From Thermoplasmata archaeon (GTDB taxonomy: Archaea > Thermoplasmatota > Thermoplasmata > Thermoplasmatales > Thermoplasmataceae), in assembly GCA_021835185.1 (NCBI GenBank), contig JAKBQO010000001.1, forward strand, positions 1-39,156: DNA of 39,156 nucleotides. The letters run 5' to 3'. Every line of letters starts with the position of its first letter. Position 1 is the stretch's first letter. Positions 6,903-15,167 of this stretch are shown here, one piece after another. The notes under the pieces were generated by a model. It was not told where the DNA came from. It did no database searches and saw only the letters and a program-made list of their open reading frames with translations. Made by a program: the position numbers and the translations under genes.

Positions 6903-8780
6903 ATGCAGATGTTTTTCAGGGAAGGGCTTGCGCGAATAGGTAAATTTTCAACTCCTCATGGAGATATAGAAACTCCAACCGTAATGCCCGTAATAAATCC
7001 AAATCTAAATTTCCTGACCAAAGAAGAATTAAAATCTATTGGAGTCCAGGCAGTTATTACAAATAGTTACATTATTAAAAGAACAGCATCACTTGAACAG
7101 GATGCGCTTAAACACGGAGTGCACAGGCTAATAAATTTTGATGGCCCGATTATGACAGATTCAGGCACGTTTCAGAGTTATGTATACGGCGATATAGAAT
7201 ATGGCAACAAAGAAATTGTGCAGTTCCAGAAGGATATTGGAAGCGATATAATAACCATACTTGATATATTTACCAAGCCCCAGGATAGCTATGAACAGGC
7301 AAAGGCAGCAGTATACGAAACATCCAGAAGGCTACAGGAGGTAAACACACCGGATTCCATAATTGCCGGGCCAATACAGGGTTCAATATACCCTGACCTG
7401 AGGAGGGAATCAGCCAGACTCATGTCAGAAGCATCCTACCTCCCCATTGGCGGAGTTGTTCCACTCCTTGAATCTTACAGATATAGCGACCTTGTAAATA
7501 TAATAATAAATTCAAAGCTAAATTCAGACTTTTCAAAACCTGTGCATCTATTCGGTGGGGGGCATCCCATGTTTTTTGCATTTTCCGTTCTGCTGGGCGT
7601 TGATATTTTTGATTCGGCTTCCTATATTAAATATGCCAAGGACAACAGGGTGCTTTATACAGAAGGTACAAGAAACCTGAAGGAAATACGTGACTTCCCT
7701 GAATGGAGCCCGCTTTTTAATAAATATTCTCCTGTCGAATTGATCAAAGCCGATGAAAAAACCCGGCTAAAGTTGTTATCGCTCCATAATCTTAAAGCTA
7801 TTTTCAACGAAATAACAGAAATAAAGGAAAGGATATATGAAAACACCCTTTACCAGTATGTGGAAGAAAAATCTATGGCGCATCCTGCACTTTACAGGGC
7901 TTATCTGGAAATGCTTGATCACAATTTAGAGCCGTTCTGGAATATTTCCCTTAAATCCCCCTTATATTTTTTCAACTCTTCTACATATAAAAATACCTTC
8001 ATAAAACGCCTTGTAAAATTCACAGAGGACTATATAAGCAACGGTAAAAAAACGGTTCTTGTAAGTTACCGCCAGTGGAGGCATGGATTTCCCGTTTCTG
8101 ATGATATACTGAGGTCATATGAAACCACAGACTATAACTTTCTCATAGAATGGAATGATATTTTTATACCCATGGAGCTGGAAAACACATATCCGGTTAG
8201 CCAGATGGTGCCGTCAGGGGTACTGGATAAAATTTACCGTGATGACTATATAGCATGGCTGAAATCCATAAACAATGATATATCATTTTATGACCCTTCA
8301 ATAACCGGCAGAGAAAAAATCAGAAATTATAGTCATTCAAAAATAAATGAGGTTTTCCATTTACAGTTCAAAACCCGGAAAAATCTTTTTGCAAATTCAG
8401 ATAAAATAATAAAATCAAAGGCCACAGGCCATATAAGGAATATAAAACGCGGAGAAAAAATAATAGCAACAATGAGAAATGATGGATTTTTAACGCTCTC
8501 AATTTATGGTGGCAAATTATTGAATGATATGCTGGATTTTCCTGCATCCCGTGTAATAGTCACAGATGACAGCGGTGAATTCAATTCACAGGGATATAAC
8601 GTATTTTTCAAATTTGTAGAAGATTGCGACAGGGAAATAATAGCCGGGAATGATGTAATGGTAACCAGCGCTTCAGGAGATCTTTATGCAGTAGGGCATG
8701 CAACTGTGTCCGGCAAAGAGATGGGATTTTACAGGAATGGCATAGCGGTAAAAGTCCACGAAGGCATTAATAAGCTATGA
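6903..8780 (+). CDS. tgtA: Archaeosine tRNA-guanine transglycosylase (ArcTGT) lacking the zinc cysteines
   Basis: A 625-residue full-length archaeal TGT that exchanges G for preQ0 in the tRNA D-loop, the first step to archaeosine. The catalytic TIM barrel (about 1-330) has the substrate Asp in DSGTFQ (Asp86), GGVVPLLESYR, and GVDIFDSASY (232-241) with the nucleophilic Asp. Linker domains follow, and a C-terminal PUA domain covers about 545-620. In the family the zinc is held by C-x-C-x2-C and a His 28 residues after the first Cys. Here the cysteines are replaced by Glu267, Ser269 and Phe272 (DFPEWSPLFNKY), while His295 (LHNL) remains. So the catalytic pocket is conserved but the zinc site is gone. 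The gene is monocistronic and abuts the convergent GNAT gene without a gap. Confidence 0.95.
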   Translation: MQMFFREGLARIGKFSTPHGDIETPTVMPVINPNLNFLTKEELKSIGVQAVITNSYIIKRTASLEQDALKHGVHRLINFDGPIMTDSGTFQSYVYGDIEYGNKEIVQFQKDIGSDIITILDIFTKPQDSYEQAKAAVYETSRRLQEVNTPDSIIAGPIQGSIYPDLRRESARLMSEASYLPIGGVVPLLESYRYSDLVNIIINSKLNSDFSKPVHLFGGGHPMFFAFSVLLGVDIFDSASYIKYAKDNRVLYTEGTRNLKEIRDFPEWSPLFNKYSPVELIKADEKTRLKLLSLHNLKAIFNEITEIKERIYENTLYQYVEEKSMAHPALYRAYLEMLDHNLEPFWNISLKSPLYFFNSSTYKNTFIKRLVKFTEDYISNGKKTVLVSYRQWRHGFPVSDDILRSYETTDYNFLIEWNDIFIPMELENTYPVSQMVPSGVLDKIYRDDYIAWLKSINNDISFYDPSITGREKIRNYSHSKINEVFHLQFKTRKNLFANSDKIIKSKATGHIRNIKRGEKIIATMRNDGFLTLSIYGGKLLNDMLDFPASRVIVTDDSGEFNSQGYNVFFKFVEDCDREIIAGNDVMVTSASGDLYAVGHATVSGKEMGFYRNGIAVKVHEGINKL

Positions 8781-9416
8781 TTATTCAAGGGTGATATTTT
8801 CAGGTATATCATCCAGTATCCCGTTAAGGGTTTTATCGTTGCTGCTCCTGTTGTATATGTGTGTATAAATTTGTGAAAGTGTGGATTGAATCCTTTTTCC
8901 ATTCACCTTCCCTATATTTTTCCTTGAAATCATCATCAATTTCATTTCCTGGGATTTACTGCCGTTCCTTGGAGGCAAAAAGTATTTGAATCCTGTCATA
9001 GTTTTTGCGCCAGCCCTCCTGTAAAATTTAATCCTTTCACTTCTCTGTTTTTTATTGTCGCCCTCTTCAGGATTTTCAACTTCAAATATCATATGGTTAT
9101 AATTTACGTTTTCACTTATATCGAATATTTTCTGTAGAAAAATGGAACCTACGCCCTGCCCCCTGTAATTTTTACCAACAGCTATGTAATCCAGAAATAA
9201 AAAATCGGTATTCTCTACAGGCCAGATCATTGAAAATAATACAGGATCTCCATTATGCCTGGCGATAAACATTTTTTCATTATTTTCTTCAATATTCCGC
9301 TTAATATCTTCCACCGGCCTTTTCTCCCCCTCAGGAAAAGCTTCTTCATATATTTCTATAGCTTCTTTAAATTCAGTATCACTTTTAACTTCTGATACAT
9401 CTATATTTTCTATCAT
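8781..9416 (-). CDS. GNAT-family N-acetyltransferase
   Basis: A 211-residue protein. The GNAT fold is visible over residues about 1-145: N-terminal helices, strand MFIARHNGDPVLFSMI, and acetyl-CoA pyrophosphate-binding motif A as IAVGKNYRGQGVGS (RGQGVG at 85-90), then FYRRAGAK near the end of the fold. A further 65 residues, basic and Ser/Asn-rich, extend past the core. The acceptor (protein N-terminus, small amine or ribosomal protein) cannot be told. The stop codon directly abuts that of tgtA. A TATA-like ATATAATAA lies about 20-25 nt upstream of the start on the minus strand. Confidence 0.88.
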   Translation of the reverse strand: MIENIDVSEVKSDTEFKEAIEIYEEAFPEGEKRPVEDIKRNIEENNEKMFIARHNGDPVLFSMIWPVENTDFLFLDYIAVGKNYRGQGVGSIFLQKIFDISENVNYNHMIFEVENPEEGDNKKQRSERIKFYRRAGAKTMTGFKYFLPPRNGSKSQEMKLMMISRKNIGKVNGKRIQSTLSQIYTHIYNRSSNDKTLNGILDDIPENITLE

Positions 9417-9703
9417 AACAAAACATTCGCTTTTATTATATCTAAATTGCGGTTTTTATGGGTTTTTATTTTCAATTTTGCGGTAGTTTTTAGTTCCCTG
9501 ATTATCAATTTTAATATTTAATAAAACTTCAGAATGCATGGGATATCATAAAGGCATGGCATAACCTGAATTTAGATATTTTCCGATAATCCACTAACCC
9601 GGGTTATATCTATCACATATAATTTCAATTTTCCCTTAAAATTTATCGCATATTTTCAATATTTTTTACGATATATTTATTTAATTATTGCAATACCTAA
9701 TGG
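9417..9703. other. Divergent promoter region with palindrome and short repeats
   Basis: 287 nt between the GNAT gene and the HAD phosphatase gene. It contains a tandem pair of GGTTTTTAT words (about 9452-9470), two GCATGG copies near 9537-9559, a perfect palindrome TAACCCGGGTTA (9595-9606), and an ATATATTTATTTAAT box about 25-30 nt before ATG 9704. No small gene was seen. Confidence 0.5.
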
Positions 9704-10210
9704 ATGATTAGACCATGGATTCTGGCTATGGATCTGGATGGCACAGTATGGGATCATTTAAATATCTCAGGAGTTAACCCGCCTTATACACGCCTGGACT
9801 CGAATAGCATAGGAAATCAGGATAATGTTACAGTAACGTTGTTTCCGGAAGCACTGGATTTTATAAGATGGGCACGTGAGAATGGTGCTATAACGACAAC
9901 ATTGAGCTGGAACAGAAAGGATTATGCCCAGGAAGCACTTGAAACATTTGGCATATGCAACCTTTTCGACTATAACTCCACAGACCAGACCCCGGACAAG
10001 GACCAGCGGTTGCTCAAGCTTATAAGCCTGCTGAAGAAAGAGGGTGTTGAAATTCCGGTGCAGAGGGTTGTATATGTTGATGACAGGGATCTGCATATGG
10101 AGGCAATAAGGAAGAATATAGGCGATATAGTTTTTATAAATATCTGGAAAACAACAAAAACATATCACGATGCAATGGAAATAGTAAAAATGAAAATATT
10201 GAAAAACTGA
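9704..10210 (+). CDS. HAD-superfamily phosphatase, MDP-1-like
   Basis: A 168-residue cap-less HAD hydrolase resembling magnesium-dependent phosphatase-1. HAD motif I is AMDLDGTVWD with the nucleophile Asp10 and acid/base Asp12. Motif II is the Thr/Ser of ITTTLSWN near 64-71. The Lys after DQTPDKD (about 100) fits motif III, and motif IV is VVYVDDRDLH near 119-128. By family it dephosphorylates a phosphotyrosine-like or sugar phosphate, Mg2+-dependent and cytoplasmic; the substrate is unknown. Start ATG 9704 lies one TATA spacing downstream of ATATATTTA (9670-9680). A gap of 70 nt with its own TATA separates it from the next gene. Confidence 0.88.
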   Translation: MIRPWILAMDLDGTVWDHLNISGVNPPYTRLDSNSIGNQDNVTVTLFPEALDFIRWARENGAITTTLSWNRKDYAQEALETFGICNLFDYNSTDQTPDKDQRLLKLISLLKKEGVEIPVQRVVYVDDRDLHMEAIRKNIGDIVFINIWKTTKTYHDAMEIVKMKILKN

Positions 10211-10280
10211 TTTTTCCTATCGGGATTTGCCTTAATTTTATGAAACATTTTAAATATTCAAAAACAATATTAATATAAAT

Positions 10281-10925
10281 ATGCCAGACGAACTTCCAGT
10301 AATATGGTTTAAAAGCAATAAGGACCCCCAGGCTTCATTCGCAGCCAGCCTATGGATAACTATGCACACTCAAATATACAAATATACACATGCGAATAAC
10401 TACATTATGAGAATAAACAACATAAATAGCATATTATCTTTTAATGAATATTTTGGATTTCTGGCAGATAATACAACCCTTTCAGGCATATCTGCAATAT
10501 TAAATAGGAATTTGCGGAAAATGAAAATAAAAGAGTTTTATTTTTCTCTTAGTGAGGACAATGACATTGGCAAAGCGATAAATTATATGGAGAAGGGAAG
10601 GCCGGTTGTTATGGGATTTCCATATAAATTTATAGGCCCACTGGTTAAATATGAGGTTATCAATAATAACCTTCCGGAAAATATCATGTATTATTTTACT
10701 GCCTTTATTTACCGGGATAAAATACTATTAATTCCTGGCTTTGAGGGTGTGGAATTAAAAACCGGCATTAATGATTTTTACAAACGCACTGGAGATAAAG
10801 TAAAGGCTATGGAAATAGATGAATTTACAGGATACTGTGAAAAATTGGGAAGCAGGATAAAGATAGTGTATGCGAATGTGCTTGCAAGGAATGGAGAGGA
10901 ATTGCGTTCATTGAACGAGTATTAG
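10281..10925 (+). CDS. Unrecognised protein, first gene of a putative two- or three-gene unit
   Basis: A 214-residue soluble protein, not recognised. The sequence is rich in aromatic residues, Asn and Ile. The segment GRPVVMGFPYKFIGP (about 114-128) and the later IYRDKILLIPGFEGVELK look like adjacent strands of an alpha/beta core. Their layout loosely recalls papain/C39-like folds, but no Cys-His pair is in place, so no enzymatic claim is made. A TATA-like TTTTAAATATTC (10247-10258) predicts a leaderless ATG at 10281. The stop codon is followed within 8 nt by the next start, so the two proteins are probably co-translated and may interact. Confidence 0.75.
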   Translation: MPDELPVIWFKSNKDPQASFAASLWITMHTQIYKYTHANNYIMRINNINSILSFNEYFGFLADNTTLSGISAILNRNLRKMKIKEFYFSLSEDNDIGKAINYMEKGRPVVMGFPYKFIGPLVKYEVINNNLPENIMYYFTAFIYRDKILLIPGFEGVELKTGINDFYKRTGDKVKAMEIDEFTGYCEKLGSRIKIVYANVLARNGEELRSLNEY

Positions 10926-10933
10926 GTGTGTTA

Positions 10934-11833
10934 ATGCTTGAAATAAAAAACTATATAACAAAAAAATACGAACAGGGAAATGACAATATTGAAACTTTAA
11001 TTTCGCTCATGAATACATTTGTGTCAGAAATCTACGGGAGTTCAGTTGCTGTGGACCCGGATTCCATTGAAAATATAGAAAAATTGCATGCTTATATTGA
11101 TGTTTTCCAGCAAAAAATACTTGGAAACACATTATTAATTAGAAAATTCAGCCACATATTTTATATCTCTGCAGAACAGGTTAATGGCAGGGCAAATTTT
11201 ACCGGCCCGGACAGAAAGACTGCGATTAAACTACTTGAGGATGTTAAATCATCCCTGACAGCAGCAGGAGAGGCTAAATTGCTTGAATCTATAGCGTCCA
11301 ATCTTTCAAGAATCGGGGAAGTACAGATGTCGCTTACGCCTGTCATGGAAATACTCCGGGAACTGGTGGAAAAGAAAAGGCTGATACTGGTATCTGATAA
11401 AAAAAGTGATGCGAAACGCCTGAAATATTTCAATGAAGTAGGAGACCTTGCAATATTTAGTTACGAATACAAATACGGTGCATGCATAATAGAACCGGGC
11501 CCGGAATTCGATGCAGTAGCCAGCGAAGGCATAGAAAATCTGCTTTCATACGTCATGTCACACAGGATTTTATATATATCAGGCATTTCATCATTGAAGC
11601 CATACCTCAGGACAGCATATTCATATTATTCCCTGTGCAGCCTCGCAGGGCATATGATGGAGATAAGCAGTGAAGACCTCCGGAAAGAGTATGGTGAACT
11701 CTATGGAAGGGAACCCGACAAACTTAAATTTAAAAATTATATAGAATCACTTTACAATTCAAATGTATTCACAAATATAGATACTAAAATAAATGGAGAT
11801 AAAACAATATTTGAAAATTTTATAAAGGATTAG
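10934..11833 (+). CDS. Unrecognised helical protein, second gene of the unit
   Basis: About 299 residues, not recognised. The first 170 residues are predicted mostly helical with heptad-like hydrophobic spacing; the rest is mixed and contains RLILVSDKKSDAKRL and a Tyr-rich stretch (LRTAYSYYSLCSLAGHMM) that could be a buried helix. No membrane span or signal peptide is evident. ATG 10934 is preferred over the in-frame GTG at 10928, because GGTG at 10925-10928 gives an SD-like match 5 nt upstream of it. It is followed 50 nt later by an HTH_10 regulator gene in the same direction. Confidence 0.7.
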   Translation: MLEIKNYITKKYEQGNDNIETLISLMNTFVSEIYGSSVAVDPDSIENIEKLHAYIDVFQQKILGNTLLIRKFSHIFYISAEQVNGRANFTGPDRKTAIKLLEDVKSSLTAAGEAKLLESIASNLSRIGEVQMSLTPVMEILRELVEKKRLILVSDKKSDAKRLKYFNEVGDLAIFSYEYKYGACIIEPGPEFDAVASEGIENLLSYVMSHRILYISGISSLKPYLRTAYSYYSLCSLAGHMMEISSEDLRKEYGELYGREPDKLKFKNYIESLYNSNVFTNIDTKINGDKTIFENFIKD

Positions 11834-11883
11834 GAGTTTAGTATAAATTTATTACCTATTTTGAAATTAATCGCGGGACAGTT

Positions 11884-12516
11884 TTGATAGAATTGGATAT
11901 AGAATTCAGGGAGCCAGTGGAATGGATTAAGGATATTGTTAAAACACATTCAGCCAGCATTAAAATCAGGGATATCCGCATGGGCAGGAATGGGGCAATG
12001 GACCTTTTAGAAATATTTCTTCCTGAAGGGAAGATGGAAAATTTTTCACATGAAATGGAAAGCAGGACAAAAACAGCTGGAAATAACTTTGCCATAGTTG
12101 ATACCAGCCATGCAACTGCAATTGTTGATGCACACGAATGCAGCATATGCAGTACAATATTGAACTGGGATCTGTTCCTTACAGCCGCATATAGCAATGA
12201 TTCAGGCAATATCAGAATGAATTTGCTCGTCCCCGACGAGGCAACAATAAATGGTTTTACTGACAGGCTGGAATCTGATGGCATTAAATTTGAAATTCTC
12301 AGAAAAAGGGCATTATCAAAAAAGAATGATATAACAGCCAGGCAGGAGTATGTAGTAAGAACAGCATTTGAACTTGGATTCTTTGAATATCCTAAAAAAA
12401 TTAACCTGGAAGGGCTTTCCACCCGGCTCAATGTCTCTTATGTCACACTTGCTGAAATATTAAGGCGGGCTGAAAAGAATATTATCTCATCTTATTTTAA
12501 GGGAAAAGAGAGATAA
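11884..12516 (+). CDS. HTH_10 (bacterio-opsin-activator-type) transcriptional regulator, TTG start
   Basis: A 210-residue regulator. The C-terminal 60 residues are a clear HTH_10 domain: ITARQEYVVRTAFELGFF, then YPKKINLEGLSTRLNVSYVT and LAEILRRAEKN. The N-terminal 145 residues form an alpha/beta sensor-like domain with a HECSICS cysteine pair (about residues 81-86) that could bind metal or sense redox. No ATG fits the N-terminus; TTG at 11884 is used, with TATAAATTT at 11842-11850 upstream, giving a short leader. A relative is encoded at 23330-23980. The target genes are unknown; the two preceding unknown genes are candidates. Confidence 0.88.
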   Translation: MIELDIEFREPVEWIKDIVKTHSASIKIRDIRMGRNGAMDLLEIFLPEGKMENFSHEMESRTKTAGNNFAIVDTSHATAIVDAHECSICSTILNWDLFLTAAYSNDSGNIRMNLLVPDEATINGFTDRLESDGIKFEILRKRALSKKNDITARQEYVVRTAFELGFFEYPKKINLEGLSTRLNVSYVTLAEILRRAEKNIISSYFKGKER

Positions 12517-12546
12517 CAGGTTACAGGTATCCACAGTAACAATTAA

Positions 12547-13023
12547 TCATGGAGAACCATGTTTTTTGTTTTTATACGGGTCTCTGGAAATCATTACAAA
12601 TATGTTGATCAGATGGATCAGCATGGAGACAATGATAGCCATAAGGCCTGTTATGGCAAGTGGTTTTCCGATCCCATAGCTTCCTACCCCTGAAAATCCA
12701 AGGAAAAGCGAGAACCCTAGAAAAAACAGCACTACACCTATATTTAACAGTATATACTCTATATGCACAGTATTGTTGGCCATCGCACTATTTTTTGCGA
12801 TTCCGGATGAAAACATGTATGAAAGGCCAAATATTATCATCACCACACCGCCAAAGAGCCACATAACGAAAATAGGATCACGATGCATGTTAAGCGAAAA
12901 TATTAGATTCACGGCAAAAATTACCAATCCTGCTAGAAAATAGACGAAACTGGTTGCAATAAATCTCAGCACAAGTTTCACGTCTATTCTCTCCTGCATT
13001 CTCTTTTCCACACTTGATTTCAT
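12547..13023 (-). CDS. Four-helix membrane protein with conserved-looking histidines
   Basis: A 158-residue protein with hydrophobic helices near residues 21-44, 51-73, 88-109 and 117-145. The segment SLNMHRDPIFVMWLFGGV, with a His just before a helix, and the in-helix histidines in VHIEYILL and LIHLINIF, recall heme-copper-type or NnrS-type helices. No family is assigned. It is the last gene of a minus-strand cluster after the DUF2249-cupin gene (29-nt gap) and the NnrS-like gene, so a role with them in heme or NO/redox handling at the membrane is plausible. The gene converges with the HTH_10 gene, 30 nt apart. Confidence 0.72.
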   Translation of the reverse strand: MKSSVEKRMQERIDVKLVLRFIATSFVYFLAGLVIFAVNLIFSLNMHRDPIFVMWLFGGVVMIIFGLSYMFSSGIAKNSAMANNTVHIEYILLNIGVVLFFLGFSLFLGFSGVGSYGIGKPLAITGLMAIIVSMLIHLINIFVMISRDPYKNKKHGSP

Positions 13024-13052
13024 AATTAATTACCTCATTAACCTGAACATGT

Positions 13053-13694
13053 TCAAATATATTTCTTCGATTCCAGTTTTTCTTTTACCTCGAGATGGTC
13101 CTTTTCATCCGGTACTGGAGAGACTACATGAAAAGCTTCCATATCGGTGTTTGCGAAGACCCCGCGCTTTTCTCCGGCATGTACTATTACAATGCTGCCG
13201 GGGTGTATGTTTATTTCCCTGTCTCCAGCAACCATGCTCCCGTTTCCCTTAAATACAGAGAATATGAGGTCTGTGGATGGAGAATGCACAGGAATAAACT
13301 GGCCTGCCTTAATATAGGTTATAATAACCCTGTAATTCTCCCCTGTGTATACGGTAACGGGATTAAACCTATCTGGAAGATAGTTTCTTTCCTGGTCAAT
13401 GTCTGTTGCCAGAAAGTTTTCATTGACATTTTCATGTTCAAGTTTTTTAAAAATTCCTGTGAATGTACCATCTTTATCTGTTAATGTCCTGTAAGCTGCC
13501 ACATCTACAGGCAATTTATGGCTTTTCATGCTTCCCAGAAGGTGTACCGGATCATGGTCTGCAATAACATGCAGTTCCTGCCCCTGCCCTAGTGCAAGGA
13601 ACCGTTCAAAAATTTTGCCACGCCTCTCACCTGGAGCTATATTCCTGATATCAATTTCTATGTAATTATTTTTTATATTTCCCATATTCCCCAA
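13053..13694 (-). CDS. DUF2249-cupin fusion protein
   Basis: A 213-residue two-domain protein. Residues about 12-85 match DUF2249: EIDIRNIAPGERRGKIFERF, then ELHVIADHDPVHLL, with the conserved D-H-D-P. Residues about 110-200 form a cupin: KAGQFIPVHSPSTDLIFSVF, then GDREINIHPGSIVIVHAGEK, with His residues that could bind a metal. DUF2249 proteins are often found beside denitrification, NO-response or heme-related genes, and here the upstream gene is NnrS-like. The fusion may sense or transfer a metal or heme-related ligand; this is inference. ATGGGAAAT occurs twice at the start (13694 and 13685), so either ATG could be used. Confidence 0.82.
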   Translation of the reverse strand: MGNMGNIKNNYIEIDIRNIAPGERRGKIFERFLALGQGQELHVIADHDPVHLLGSMKSHKLPVDVAAYRTLTDKDGTFTGIFKKLEHENVNENFLATDIDQERNYLPDRFNPVTVYTGENYRVIITYIKAGQFIPVHSPSTDLIFSVFKGNGSMVAGDREINIHPGSIVIVHAGEKRGVFANTDMEAFHVVSPVPDEKDHLEVKEKLESKKYI

Positions 13695-13787
13695 TTAAAT
13701 GATGCCATAATAACAAAATCCCTGTATTTTTAGGGTGAAATTCAGAAATAAATTATTATGGTTTATGCACACTGCGCGCATCCCGGC

Positions 13788-14987
13788 TCAGTCAGGGCTA
13801 ACCATAATTTTTTTGATATTATAAACAAATAAAAGAATTGCAAACAGGAGCAGGTAGCCAGAGACATAGGAAAATGTTTCACCCAATGAAGTGTAGGGTA
13901 TAGCTAAATCGCCAAAAACCCGTGATACATTTGCAATGGTTATCATAATCAGGGGGAGGAATGTAACATTTTCCTGAATTGCTTTTTTCTTGAATGTTAG
14001 CGGAAATATTACCGGGCTGTGTGCCACAATAAAGCTTCCGATGAAGCCAATGGCTATGGAATGTGTGGCAGGGTCAAGATAACCATGCCCGATGATTGCC
14101 TGCAACATGAAAAGGATGAGGCCAAGTGCAAGCCAGAAAAATGAAATCTGTATCCCGGCACGCATGAAATGCTGGAATCTGCCATTTCTCTTTATTTTCC
14201 TGAAAGCAGGGTCAAATTTGATAGAAATACCGGTTAGTATAGCTACAAGAATGATAGAAAGAACCATGGCGAAGCGGCTGATAAATTTGTCCGGAACCTC
14301 AACAGATACAAATGCCATGCCGACTGCAAACCAAGCTATGTAAGCCTGGAGTGCCATTATACGGGCACCCATTCCACGTACAAATCCAAGTTCCATCCTC
14401 TCTGCGAGAATATAAAGGATAGGGAAGAGCAGGGCAAGAAATGTAAGCTTCATATTACTGTATAGCAGGGAGTTCATGTTTCCTATGGCAGCCAGAAACA
14501 TGGAAGCAATAGCTGCAGCGAACACCAGCTTTATCCGTTTATCGCCATGATTTGCATTGCTTGACATAAACAGCAAAAAGAGGAGAGATGCTGCAACCAC
14601 CAGCAGAAGCCCTGCATATCTTGCTATTTCATAACTGGATAAAATTCCTAAGGACAATATAAAAACCCCGCCGAAAAGAAAAGCTACGATTGGCCTGGAA
14701 ATTGGAATGTTTCTTATGAGTGGAAACTTTTCCATAAGTTCAAGTTTTTCTGAAATCAGCAGCCCGCCCACTGCTCCAAATACCATCAAATCAGGATGGA
14801 AAGTAATTCCATTTGCCAGCGGTATAATCGATGGATAACCATTATTTACCGCCAGTGCAGCAATGCCAGTTAAAAACCCGGCCGCAAGCGAAAGTGCGGA
14901 AAGCAATATTCCAATGTATACTATGCGTGGCGGATGCTGTACTGGCAATCCTGCCCCCTTCTTTTTCAAGGCTATAGGATCAGGCAT
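13788..14987 (-). CDS. NnrS-like polytopic membrane protein
   Basis: A 399-residue protein with about 12 hydrophobic helices. Features fitting the NnrS family are an early in-helix His in ITFHPDLMVFGAVGGLL and a late DPATHSIAIGFIGSFIVAHS segment with two His residues, both candidate heme or copper ligands. NnrS proteins protect bacteria against nitrosative stress and bind heme and copper; function in archaea is unproven. It is first in a minus-strand cluster with the DUF2249-cupin and four-helix proteins. A TATA-like ACTTATAAGG at 15008-15017 (minus strand) is about 25 nt from the ATG, predicting a leaderless message. Confidence in the exact family is moderate. Confidence 0.68.
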   Translation of the reverse strand: MPDPIALKKKGAGLPVQHPPRIVYIGILLSALSLAAGFLTGIAALAVNNGYPSIIPLANGITFHPDLMVFGAVGGLLISEKLELMEKFPLIRNIPISRPIVAFLFGGVFILSLGILSSYEIARYAGLLLVVAASLLFLLFMSSNANHGDKRIKLVFAAAIASMFLAAIGNMNSLLYSNMKLTFLALLFPILYILAERMELGFVRGMGARIMALQAYIAWFAVGMAFVSVEVPDKFISRFAMVLSIILVAILTGISIKFDPAFRKIKRNGRFQHFMRAGIQISFFWLALGLILFMLQAIIGHGYLDPATHSIAIGFIGSFIVAHSPVIFPLTFKKKAIQENVTFLPLIMITIANVSRVFGDLAIPYTSLGETFSYVSGYLLLFAILLFVYNIKKIMVSPD

Positions 14988-15167
14988 ACCAGATGAGTTG
15001 TTATGCCCTTATAAGTATCATCCCTAAAATATTAGGTTTATAAATTATCCCTGCCCGCTTCCGGATTAGGGCAATCAAAACTCGCTGTATTAATAAATAA
15101 AATATGTGTTGAAATTTTTGAGGCGTTAAAAATTAAATATCATGAATATTCAAATTAAAATATATAT

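Noticed and set aside
11856..12431. A 191-codon minus-strand frame opposite the HTH_10 gene
   Set aside because: The plus-strand frame has a clear HTH_10 domain and codon bias; the antisense frame shows none.
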